Assembly: GCA_002506605.1 (NCBI GenBank)
Contig: DAXX01000064.1
Span: 1,867 to 17,847 of the forward strand
From: Thaumarchaeota archaeon UBA160
GTDB lineage: Archaea > Thermoproteota > Nitrososphaeria > Conexivisphaerales > UBA164
DNA: 15,981 nucleotides
Direction: 5' to 3'
Within the stretch, counting starts at the first letter, position 1. Every line of letters begins with the position of its first letter. Of this stretch, positions 1-6,514 are shown in pieces. Below the pieces are notes generated by a model. The model was not told the DNA's origin and searched no databases. It saw only the letters and a program-made list of their open reading frames with translations. A program made the translations under genes and the position numbers.

Positions 1-188
1 CAGCAGATAGCTTATATTTTGTTAAGCAACTATTTTATTACGTTTCTAATTGTACACAAAGTTATGCTTTTCAAGTAATTTTTACGAAAATGCAAAAAAC
101 TATGCGAATTTTAAGCTTATAATTTGAAGTTATAATTTTAAAATGATGTTTAAGCAAAAGATAAAAGCTCATTTACATAACATTTTAT
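1..188. other. Gene-free A/T-rich leader region
   Basis: I see no credible coding frame on either strand here. The stretch is strongly A/T-rich and contains a 9-nt direct repeat, TTATAATTT, at 117-125 and 130-138. It also has TTAAGCAA-type words at 22-30 and 150-157; a related word recurs upstream of the E1 gene at 785-794. The right end probably holds the promoter of the ubiquitin-like gene. Confidence 0.6.
155..168 (+). promoter_or_regulatory. Putative TATA/BRE promoter of the ubiquitin-like gene
   Basis: A purine-rich stretch followed by ATAAAA (161-166) is centred about 25 nt before the GTG start at 189. That is the distance expected for an archaeal TATA box driving an almost leaderless transcript. 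No Shine-Dalgarno sequence precedes the GTG, which agrees with leaderless initiation. Called from sequence and spacing only. Confidence 0.35.
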
Positions 189-443
189 GTGCAAATTATT
201 CTATATGGCAGCCTGTCTAGAAGACTTGGCAAGGTATTAGAAATAAATGTCGATGGTCAAAAAAGTATAAAGGATATATTAGAAGATCTTTCTAAAAAAG
301 AGCCAGAGCTTAAACCTGATAATCCAAACATTCTTATTTTTATAAATGATGCTGAAGCATCTTTATTAGGAGGTCTTAACTATAAGCCAAATAATTCAGA
401 TAAAATTGCTGTTCTGCCTGTAGCACACGGTGGCTCAAAATGA
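189..443 (+). CDS. Ubiquitin-like beta-grasp protein (MoaD/ThiS/Urm1/SAMP type)
   Basis: This is an 84-residue beta-grasp protein of the MoaD/ThiS family, which covers sulfur carriers and archaeal protein modifiers (SAMP/Urm1). It begins with a typical first strand (MQIILYGSLSRRLG), and the conserved late motif VLPVAHGG carries the di-glycine at residues 81-82. In the family an E1 enzyme adenylates this C-terminal glycine; an E1-like gene lies two genes downstream. The oddity is that the protein continues for Ser-Lys after the di-glycine, so it would need trimming or would act as an unusual tail. The start is GTG at 189; an ATG at 187 is in a different frame and gives no family match. The last bases overlap the next gene by 4 nt (ATGA). 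The family call is secure, but whether it serves Moco synthesis, tRNA thiolation or protein modification is open. Confidence 0.85.
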   Translation: MQIILYGSLSRRLGKVLEINVDGQKSIKDILEDLSKKEPELKPDNPNILIFINDAEASLLGGLNYKPNNSDKIAVLPVAHGGSK

Positions 444-775
444 AAATATATATAGATGAACAACCAAATGAACGTTTTCTTTTTAAAGTAAATATAAAAA
501 ACGAATGCATCCAAAATATTGGATTTATATATTTAGTAGCTATGCAAACAATTTTTGCTTTACAAAACGGTGAACTTTTGGCGAAAACACCAGAAATAGA
601 TTTCTTGATGAGAATTGCAAAGACAAATCAAATTTTTAAGGCAAAAAAGAGATGTAGCGCTTCTGATCATACTATCTTTGTTGTAGAAAGCGGTGAACCA
701 ATGACGATTGAAATAACAGAAAATGATCTTAATGAAGCAGAAGTTTCTGCACTAGTTGCTTTAGGAAAAAGCTGA
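440..775 (+). CDS. Short Cgi121-like protein (KEOPS complex subunit family)
   Basis: The 111-residue product resembles Cgi121, the KEOPS subunit that binds tRNA and stimulates Bud32 during t6A synthesis. The matching region is about residues 31-90: a helix with YLVAMQTIFAL, then EIDFLMRIAKTNQI in the place of the family's E-[IL]-L-x-R-x-[AS]-G-x-[RT]-Q-I signature, then a strand with TIFVVESGE. It is shorter than typical archaeal Cgi121 (about 140-160 residues) and lacks the usual extended C-terminal helix and tail that contacts Bud32. The gene overlaps the ubiquitin-like gene by 4 nt. It has a Shine-Dalgarno-like GGTGG at 429-433, formed by the di-glycine codons of that gene. No other KEOPS gene is in the window. 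The family assignment is by motif recognition and a KEOPS role is inferred. Confidence 0.65.
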   Translation: MKIYIDEQPNERFLFKVNIKNECIQNIGFIYLVAMQTIFALQNGELLAKTPEIDFLMRIAKTNQIFKAKKRCSASDHTIFVVESGEPMTIEITENDLNEAEVSALVALGKS

Positions 776-780
776 TAAAG

Positions 781-790
781 CTTATTTAAG
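781..790 (+). promoter_or_regulatory. Putative TATA box upstream of the E1-like gene
   Basis: CTTATTTAAG lies centred about 28 nt before the ATG at 814, inside the 38-nt gap after the Cgi121-like gene. The spacing allows a separate, nearly leaderless transcript for the E1-like gene besides read-through from upstream. Confidence 0.35.
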
Positions 791-813
791 CAACATTAAT
801 CCACAAAAGTTTG

Positions 814-1854
814 ATGATAAATGATAAGTTCTTAAACCGTTATTCAAGACAAATAGTATTGCAAGAAATTGGGCTAGAGGGCCAAGAAAAACTACTCAAA
901 TCTAAGGTAACTGTAGTTGGCGTTGGAGGCCTTGGTTCTATGGTTGCTTCACTCCTTGCAAGGATAGGTTTTGGCGAGATTCACATAGTTGATAGAGATG
1001 TTGTATCGTTAAGCGATCTTCACAGACAGATACTTTACGATGAGACCGATTTGGGTTTGCCTAAAGTATATGCCGCTCAAAAAAAGCTCGCTTTAATTAA
1101 TTCAGATATCAAAGTTTTCCCTCATGCTATTAGCGCAAACAATTACCAACTTATGAAAGAAATAATTAAGAGTTCAGACGTTATAGTTGATGGCCTCGAT
1201 AACATGAGAGCAAGATTTAATGTAAACCTATTAGCTGTTGCGTTAAAAAAGCCTTATGTGTTTGCATCTGCTATAGAAAACTATGGTAACTTAAGCACAA
1301 TTATTCCTACACAAACGCCATGTCTTAACGAATTTTATGGTGAATTTAAAGACAGAGAACTACCAACCTGTGCTACAGTTGGAGTAAATCCAGCCGTAGT
1401 AACCTCAATAGCATCATTAGAAGTTAACGAAGTTATCAAGATAATTCTCGAAGGAAATTCTCCTTTTGCAGGCAAGCTAGCTTTGTTAGACCTTAACGTT
1501 GGCAGCTTAGAAACTATAGAGCTAAAAAAGGATCAAGCCTGCAAAGTTTGTAACTTGAAAGCATTGCCTGAAGAAGAACCTATGATCGAATTAAGCTGTA
1601 GCAAAGATGGGCTCACTACAGTTTTTGTAAATAATTATATAGAAAAATTTGATATTGGCAAAATTGTAGCTAAGGAAGGAACTAAAATTAATACAAAAAA
1701 TGATCTATATGCTTCTGGTATGTATGATGATTTGTTCTTTACTATATACAATAATGGATACGCAGTTTTTCAGTTTAAATATTACGACGATACAATAAAA
1801 AGCAGGATTGAGGAAATCTATGAAAAGATCGTTAGGGGAATTAATTATAAGTAG
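814..1854 (+). CDS. E1-like adenylating enzyme (ThiF/MoeB/HesA family) with extra C-terminal domain
   Basis: The product belongs to the E1-like family that adenylates the C-terminal glycine of ubiquitin-like proteins. Using the ATG at 814 (346 residues), it shows the N-terminal RYSRQI motif, the ATP loop GVGGLGS at 36-42, D-x-L-D-N-x-x-x-R near 126-132, and ELPTCATVGV with the catalytic cysteine at 186. Family members usually hold zinc with two CxxC pairs. Here the second pair (C243, C246) is present but the first is only a single cysteine (C170, in PCLNEFY), so the site is altered. Residues from about 257 to 346 form an additional domain that is not rhodanese and that I do not recognise. A TTG at 811 directly precedes the ATG and is an equally possible start. 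The likely partner is the beta-grasp protein at 189-443. Confidence 0.88.
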   Translation: MINDKFLNRYSRQIVLQEIGLEGQEKLLKSKVTVVGVGGLGSMVASLLARIGFGEIHIVDRDVVSLSDLHRQILYDETDLGLPKVYAAQKKLALINSDIKVFPHAISANNYQLMKEIIKSSDVIVDGLDNMRARFNVNLLAVALKKPYVFASAIENYGNLSTIIPTQTPCLNEFYGEFKDRELPTCATVGVNPAVVTSIASLEVNEVIKIILEGNSPFAGKLALLDLNVGSLETIELKKDQACKVCNLKALPEEEPMIELSCSKDGLTTVFVNNYIEKFDIGKIVAKEGTKINTKNDLYASGMYDDLFFTIYNNGYAVFQFKYYDDTIKSRIEEIYEKIVRGINYK

Positions 1855-2488
1855 GCTATCTAAGATTTATAAAATAAAAAAGAACGAATTTGCACCTCTC
1901 AATTTTAAAGATCCGTTCTTAATCTTAGTTTCTATAATTCTGAGCCAAAACACAACAGACAAAAACGCTATGAGGGCTATGAAAAGCTTAATTTCTGCAG
2001 GTATTAAAAAACCACAAGATTTTTTGCAAGCTGGAAATGAAAAAATAAAAGAGTTAATAAGGGTTGCTGGATTATCCAAACAAAAAACTGAAACAATAAT
2101 GAGACTTGCCAAATGGAGCATAAAAAAATATAAAGGGGATCTTACATTATTAAAAAATGAAGATCCTGCAAAAGTATTCAAAGAACTTATAGGTATAAAG
2201 GGAATAGGACCAAAGACGGCTGACGTTTTTCTTGTTTTTTACTTAAAAGCAAGGACCTTCCCGATAGATACACACATAAAAAGAGTTGCTAAAAGGCTTG
2301 GTATTGCAGACGGTAGCTATGATGTTATGAAGAAGGAGTTACTTGAAATTTTTTCTGATAGTATGAAGGCCCACATACTTTTGATAAAACATGGAAGAGT
2401 TACTTGTAAGGCTATTAATCCTAAGTGTGAAAAGTGCGTCCTTAACGACTTTTGCAAGTATTATTTGTCTTCAAAAAGCAATAATTAA
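1820..2488 (+). CDS. nth: Endonuclease III-type DNA glycosylase/AP lyase with 4Fe-4S cluster
   Basis: This is a base-excision repair glycosylase of the HhH-GPD superfamily, 222 residues from the ATG at 1820. LILVSIILSQNTTDK at about 34-48 is the typical first conserved block. The helix-hairpin-helix GIKGIGPKTAD (125-135) carries the catalytic lysine K132, and FPIDTH has the catalytic aspartate D150. The C-terminus has a complete C-x6-C-x2-C-x5-C iron-sulfur loop (C196, C203, C206, C212). The gene overlaps the E1-like gene by 35 nt. An in-frame TTG exists at 1808, but a GAGG at 1810-1813 is spaced correctly for the ATG at 1820, so I chose that start. Both catalytic residues are present, so a bifunctional enzyme acting on oxidised pyrimidines is likely. 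Closely related MutY or mismatch glycosylases are less likely given K132. Confidence 0.9.
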   Translation: MKRSLGELIISRLSKIYKIKKNEFAPLNFKDPFLILVSIILSQNTTDKNAMRAMKSLISAGIKKPQDFLQAGNEKIKELIRVAGLSKQKTETIMRLAKWSIKKYKGDLTLLKNEDPAKVFKELIGIKGIGPKTADVFLVFYLKARTFPIDTHIKRVAKRLGIADGSYDVMKKELLEIFSDSMKAHILLIKHGRVTCKAINPKCEKCVLNDFCKYYLSSKSNN

Positions 2489-2504
2489 AAAGGTTTAAAA
2501 AAGA
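2486..2504 (-). terminator. U-rich terminator of the CCA-adding enzyme gene
   Basis: Just after the minus-strand stop codon, the minus strand reads TTCTTTTTTAAACCTTTTTAA, two T tracts separated by a short A-rich spacer, with no hairpin. U-rich tracts of this sort act as intrinsic terminators in archaea. It sits in the 18-nt gap between the convergent nth and cca genes. Confidence 0.35.
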
Positions 2505-2506
2505 AC

Positions 2507-3853
2507 TTATATGTTGGATAGGGTTTCAAAAAGCAAAGCAAAAGCCTCATTAGCGCTTTCCGCATGTTCACTTGCATTATTTAACTCAGAATACCAGTAG
2601 GCAGAGCCTTCGGAAAAGTTTCTAGCTATGCCTGCAGGAACCCCCCAACGTATCGGCTCAGATTTTATTTTTTCGAAGACTTTTTTTGCGTCATCAAATT
2701 TGCTAGGTTCAAACGAGTACATTCGCATGTCATTTTCAACCCATACAAACCTGTGGCTTTTTAAAAAGGCAATCGAACTTTCAAGCGAATAAACTGATGG
2801 GCCTACTCTAATTTCAAAGCTTCTTTTAGTGAATTCAAGTAAAAATACGAAGCTAACCCATCCTTTATTTTCTGAAATAGCAGACCTTATTATTTTATAA
2901 CCGGCAGTTTTTAAACCGTTCCTTAATGCGTCTTCAGCTTTATAATACATACCCCACTTTATATCTTCAACTAAATCAGAAGCTTTAAACGAAAATACTA
3001 TTACATTATTAGTAGGTTTTAAATCGGGCCTGATCTTCTTTTCTCTAAAATAATCAATCTTTGGGTAACTAAGAAATTCCAAGGCTAAAATTTTTAGCTT
3101 TGCAATTAATTTATTTTTTATAGCTAAGGCTAAATTTCTTTTCTGATCTACAGGATCTAGAATTATTATTGGGGTTGTAAACACCTTTTGAGGATCGTAG
3201 TCAAATGGTTCTAGCGCTATTATTTCACCTTGCGACCATTGTATAACGTTCTTTAAAAGCTCTAGGAATGAACCGTATTTTACAATTAAAACTTCAGAAA
3301 CATATCCGCTAAACCCGCCTATCTTTATTTCTGCTCCATAAAGCCCATTACTTTTTAAAAATTTTTTAAGGATTCTTATTTCTTTTCGGAGATTATCGTT
3401 AAGTCTTTTCATTAAATATTCATTATGGTATCTGCTTCTATCCATGCTAGTTAGCCATTTGCCTGGAGGAACGTCTGCACATGGAACTAAATTAAATTTT
3501 ACTCCGTTAATAGCGCCTTCTATGTAAGGATGTTCAGCATAATTAAGCCAATAATTCAGACCTTTTACAACCTCCTTTAGATCTTCTAGTCCTTTTTTCC
3601 CTATTTCATTTGGACCCAGTTCTGGATCGTATAATACAAAAAAGTCTATATCGGCATCTTCAGGAAGCCATGTATCCCTTGCATAAGATCCCCCAATAAT
3701 AAATTTTAGTTTTTTCTCATTAAGCCTTTCAGATATCATTTTCTCAACTTCTTTTAACCTGTTTCTTTGTTCTTGAGTAGGCGTAATGTCTTTTTCTATG
3801 CTTTCTAGTACCTTTTTTATTTCTTCAAAATTTTCTTTTATAATAAAATTCAT
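2507..3853 (-). CDS. cca: CCA-adding enzyme, archaeal class I tRNA nucleotidyltransferase
   Basis: The enzyme adds CCA to tRNA 3' ends. The product has 448 residues, the normal length for archaeal class I enzymes. The nucleotidyltransferase motif GGSYARDTW is at 54-62, followed by the carboxylate pair in DADID (D68 and D70). The tRNA substrate motif SMDRSRYHNEY follows near 136-146, and the C-terminal half fits the archaeal CCA fold. The third catalytic carboxylate, an Asp within V-x-[V/F]-D-x-V-P in the archaeal family, appears to be Asn here (GVKFNLVPC, N121); the codon is AAT. The tRNA-Cys gene in this window ends without CCA, so the activity is needed. An A/T-rich box 20-30 nt upstream of the ATG suggests a leaderless transcript. 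Family identity is secure. Confidence 0.95.
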   Translation of the reverse strand: MNFIIKENFEEIKKVLESIEKDITPTQEQRNRLKEVEKMISERLNEKKLKFIIGGSYARDTWLPEDADIDFFVLYDPELGPNEIGKKGLEDLKEVVKGLNYWLNYAEHPYIEGAINGVKFNLVPCADVPPGKWLTSMDRSRYHNEYLMKRLNDNLRKEIRILKKFLKSNGLYGAEIKIGGFSGYVSEVLIVKYGSFLELLKNVIQWSQGEIIALEPFDYDPQKVFTTPIIILDPVDQKRNLALAIKNKLIAKLKILALEFLSYPKIDYFREKKIRPDLKPTNNVIVFSFKASDLVEDIKWGMYYKAEDALRNGLKTAGYKIIRSAISENKGWVSFVFLLEFTKRSFEIRVGPSVYSLESSIAFLKSHRFVWVENDMRMYSFEPSKFDDAKKVFEKIKSEPIRWGVPAGIARNFSEGSAYWYSELNNASEHAESANEAFALLFETLSNI

Positions 3854-3869
3854 TTTCTGTCTTCCATAT

Positions 3870-3879
3870 TATTTAAAAG
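3870..3879 (-). promoter_or_regulatory. Putative TATA box of cca
   Basis: The minus strand reads CTTTTAAATA, centred about 22 nt before the ATG at 3853. Placement is typical for a leaderless archaeal transcript. Based only on composition and spacing. Confidence 0.3.
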
Positions 3880-3904
3880 TATTTTAACATTTTTTTATGA
3901 TATC

Positions 3905-4423
3905 TTATTCTGATCCAAAAGCTATATCTTTTAAAGCAACTTCGTTAGGCCTAATTAGTTTTTGAATAAGAAATTCTATTTTCAAACGTTTTGCCAATTC
4001 TTCGTTAATGCCGCTTTGCAAAGCTTCTTTTAATAACCTAATAGCTGTTTCAGTATTCCCCCTCTGATAATGCACTGCCGCCACACACACTTTAATTATA
4101 TTATGTATTTCTGTTTTTTCGCGACCGCTTGATTTATGCCAAATCTCTTCTAATATCTCATGCGCTTCCCAACATCTCCCATCTTTTACTAATTCTTGTA
4201 ACGTTTTATTGCACTTTCCGAGTTCGCATTCCTCAACCTTTTTTATTTTTAAATACTCTCCAATCTTCTCTCCCAAAAAGGAATCAGAAAAATAGTCGAT
4301 TTCTATATATTTCCCTATTCTTACATCATTAATTTGCATTCCCTTAGATTTTAAGAACGTTTTTATAGATTGTGAGCTGAAATTTTTTTCTTTATCATAT
4401 TCAAAAATTGATATCACTCTCAC
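3905..4423 (-). CDS. DUF309 domain protein with an extra N-terminal domain
   Basis: The 172-residue protein carries a DUF309 helical domain at about 74-150. Signatures are DGRCWEAHEILEEIWH at 81-96, with the conserved H88 and W95, followed by IHNIIKVCVAAVHYQRGN at 106-123. The biochemical role of DUF309 is not known to me. Residues 1-70 form a separate alpha/beta-looking segment (MRVISIFEYDK... then DYFSDSFLGEKIGEYL) that I do not recognise. The C-terminal tail (about 150-172) is outside the domain. The start is GTG at 4423; a TATA-like element lies 26 nt upstream, so initiation is probably leaderless at this GTG. It is the middle gene of three on the minus strand, but each has its own promoter-like box, so a shared pathway with aspartate kinase or CCA addition is not implied. 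Confidence 0.75.
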   Translation of the reverse strand: MRVISIFEYDKEKNFSSQSIKTFLKSKGMQINDVRIGKYIEIDYFSDSFLGEKIGEYLKIKKVEECELGKCNKTLQELVKDGRCWEAHEILEEIWHKSSGREKTEIHNIIKVCVAAVHYQRGNTETAIRLLKEALQSGINEELAKRLKIEFLIQKLIRPNEVALKDIAFGSE

Positions 4424-4444
4424 GTTAAAGAATTGCTACCGCAT

Positions 4445-4453
4445 GTATAAAAA
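4445..4453 (-). promoter_or_regulatory. Putative TATA box of the DUF309 gene
   Basis: The minus strand reads TTTTTATAC centred at about 4449, 26 nt from the GTG at 4423. This supports a leaderless message beginning at GTG. Confidence 0.4.
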
Positions 4454-4499
4454 TTCATTTATCTTAGAATTTATTTTTTAAAAATTGAATGCCAAAAAG

Positions 4500-5834
4500 T
4501 TATTGAATAAACTCTTTGTGAACTGCCTTAATCGCATTTTCACAATCTTCACTATTGATTACAAAACCTATATTTAGTTCGCTTGACCCTTGGGTTATCA
4601 TTATTATGTTTATTTTTTCTTTTGCAACTGCACTAAAAAGCCTGCTGGCAACGCCGGGCGTACCTTTCATGCCTTCTCCTATTATTGATACTGCGCATAC
4701 GTTATCAATTATTCTATAATCCTGTATTTTTTCGCCCATGAACTGAATTTCTATTAGACTCCTGTACTTATTTACATCTTTCCTGTCAATTATTATGTTT
4801 ACCTCTGAACCGGATGCGTTTTGAGTAACCGTGTAAAATTTAAGGTCTGCAAGTAAAAAACTATTAAGCAAGTTTGGCAATAGCGATCTTAATCCCGTTC
4901 CTATTATAGTAAATATAGCTAAGCCATCCAAATTTGCAACTGCTTTGACAACATTAGAGGAAATAACGCCTTCTCCTCTTATTTCTGTACCGCTTTGCAT
5001 AGGCATTTTAATGTAATTAACATAAAGCTTGACTCCTTTTGATTTAAGAATCTCCATTGCTTTTGGATTAAAAATGCTTGGATTAAAAGAAAGGATTTCT
5101 AATGCTTCATTATAAGAAAGTATATCGATCTTTTTAGCATCACTTACAATTAAAGGATCAGCGCTCATAAGACCTTTGACATTTGTCCATAAGTCCAGTT
5201 TCTGGCTCTCTGCCGAAACTGCTAACAAAGTCGCTATTATGTCAGAACCGCCATCAGGAAGTCTAACAACTTTTTTATCAGTAGTAAGAGCTGTTAGTCC
5301 TCCTACTAAGTTTACACTGTCAGGCTCAATGTTTTTTATAAAAATTTTACCTCTTTGTATAGAAGAGTTTATCATAATTTCGTACTTTGATATTGGATCT
5401 ATAATAACTCCGGATTCGTAGCCGTTAAAAAGATTTATTTTTTTAGAACTCATTTTTAATGATAAAAGTTTTTTGAGAGCAGAAAGCATCATGTCCTCAA
5501 CCGAAAGATAAATCTGCCCTTCCAAAGCAGGATAAATCTCTTTTATTTTAGATATCAATTCAAATATTTCAATAGATTCATTCAATGAATTAAGAACTTT
5601 TTTTTCATCATAAAACCCTAGGACCTTAAGTTTTTCATATATTTGTTTAAAAACATTTATAGATTCAGTTTGTCCATTGAGAGCCATTACGATGGCTTTA
5701 TTTATATCGCTTTTTATAGTATATGGTACTGAAATAACAAAAAGCCCATAACCCTTATACCTTTCTTTGATAAGCCTCTCTATATCTTCAAAATTGTTTA
5801 TCGCGTTACTGCTAATTTTAGCTATTTCATACAT
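4500..5834 (-). CDS. Divergent aspartate kinase-like protein with tandem ACT domains
   Basis: The 444-residue product is homologous to aspartate kinase, which phosphorylates aspartate at the entry to lysine, threonine and methionine synthesis. Clear matches are DGGSDIIATLLA (194-205), LWTNVKGLMSADP (215-227), FNPKAM (255-260), and two C-terminal ACT domains at about 298-372 and 378-444. The second ACT domain carries the classic GEGMKGTPGVASRLFSAVA and ITQGSSELNIGF. Two catalytic motifs are altered. The N-terminal K-F-G-G-T-S is K-I-S-S-N-A (K6 to A11), and S-F-G-E is S-V-E-D (111-114), replacing the glutamate by aspartate. The usual R in GRGGSD is also missing (LPDGGSD). It could be a weak kinase, a kinase with changed substrate, or a regulatory paralogue. 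The ATG at 5834 is preceded by a TATA-like box. Confidence 0.85.
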   Translation of the reverse strand: MYEIAKISSNAINNFEDIERLIKERYKGYGLFVISVPYTIKSDINKAIVMALNGQTESINVFKQIYEKLKVLGFYDEKKVLNSLNESIEIFELISKIKEIYPALEGQIYLSVEDMMLSALKKLLSLKMSSKKINLFNGYESGVIIDPISKYEIMINSSIQRGKIFIKNIEPDSVNLVGGLTALTTDKKVVRLPDGGSDIIATLLAVSAESQKLDLWTNVKGLMSADPLIVSDAKKIDILSYNEALEILSFNPSIFNPKAMEILKSKGVKLYVNYIKMPMQSGTEIRGEGVISSNVVKAVANLDGLAIFTIIGTGLRSLLPNLLNSFLLADLKFYTVTQNASGSEVNIIIDRKDVNKYRSLIEIQFMGEKIQDYRIIDNVCAVSIIGEGMKGTPGVASRLFSAVAKEKINIIMITQGSSELNIGFVINSEDCENAIKAVHKEFIQ

Positions 5835-5854
5835 GGAAAATACAAAATAGACTT

Positions 5855-5866
5855 TTAATTTAAATT
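5855..5866 (-). promoter_or_regulatory. Putative TATA box of the aspartate kinase-like gene
   Basis: TTTAAATTAA on the minus strand is centred about 26 nt before the ATG at 5834. It lies in the 197-nt divergent gap shared with the winged-helix gene pair, in which I saw no other gene. Confidence 0.35.
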
Positions 5867-5984
5867 TTTTCTTTCTAAAAATTTTTTATATAAAACAAGA
5901 ATGAAAATAGAACATTATATGTAACTATATAACAATAATTTCTTATAATTAACATACTCATTAACTTATCTTACATTCTATTAA

Positions 5985-5999
5985 GAAAAGCTTTTATAG
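5985..5999 (+). promoter_or_regulatory. BRE/TATA promoter of the winged-helix gene pair
   Basis: A purine-rich BRE-like GAAAAG (5985-5990) is followed directly by CTTTTATAG (5991-5999). Transcription is predicted to begin near 6021, giving a leader of about 10 nt that starts with the Shine-Dalgarno-like AGTGA before the ATG at 6032. This is one of the best promoter matches in the window. Confidence 0.5.
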
Positions 6000-6031
6000 T
6001 ACAAATAAAAAATAACTTAAAGTGAAAAATA

Positions 6032-6514
6032 ATGTCGGTTAATTATTCTAAAATAAGGTTGAAAATGGGTGTAAATGAGATAGAAATCTATGGAATAAAA
6101 GAAGACATGGAATATCTGAGCCAGCTCGCTTTAAAAATCTATGACAACATTTCTAAAACTGCTCCTCAAGCACAGAGCAAGGTAGCTATAATAGAAAAAG
6201 AAGAAGAACAATCAAAGCAAGCGGAAAATATAATTCAGATTCCTGACATACATCCAGACCCTAATTCTTCTTTGCCTGCAAATATTTTTAAGCTGTTTAT
6301 GAGCGAATGGGGTAAAAAACCAAGGCGACTTTCTGAAGTAAAAGAAGTTCTTGACAGTTTCGGATTAGTTTATCCGAAACAGACTGTAGCTGTCTCTCTC
6401 TTAAGGCTTGCTAAAGAAGGAAAAATACGTAGGTTTAAGAATGAAAGGGGCGAATATGTATATATTTCTGTGCCTTCAAAGATACTGCAAGAAGAGCAGG
6501 GTGAGACTGCATGA
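6032..6514 (+). CDS. Winged-helix protein, first of a paired set
   Basis: The product has 160 residues and I do not recognise a named family. Residues 5-45 look like a small beta-beta-alpha domain: strands KIRLKMG and EIEIYG, then a helix. A charged, probably flexible linker rich in Glu, Gln and Lys follows (about 45-85). Residues 90-150 look like a winged helix: PANIFKLFMSEWG, then VYPKQTVAVSLLRLAKEGKIRRF as recognition helix and start of the wing, then EYVYIS as wing strand. The next gene overlaps by 4 nt and has the same order of domains, so the two products probably work together, perhaps as a heterodimer. DNA binding is inferred from the fold pattern; the target is unknown. There are no membrane segments or cysteines. 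Confidence 0.7.
   Translation: MSVNYSKIRLKMGVNEIEIYGIKEDMEYLSQLALKIYDNISKTAPQAQSKVAIIEKEEEQSKQAENIIQIPDIHPDPNSSLPANIFKLFMSEWGKKPRRLSEVKEVLDSFGLVYPKQTVAVSLLRLAKEGKIRRFKNERGEYVYISVPSKILQEEQGETA

Noticed and set aside
187..216. ATG at 187 as the start of the first gene
   Set aside because: It reads in a different frame (MCKLFYM...) from the beta-grasp protein, which begins with GTG at 189.
1808..1819. TTG at 1808 as the start of the DNA glycosylase
   Set aside because: The ATG at 1820 has a well-spaced GAGG, while the TTG has no upstream signal and adds only four residues.
1867..2181. Open frame of 104 codons on the minus strand
   Set aside because: It is antisense to the endonuclease III gene, which has a full catalytic and iron-sulfur signature.
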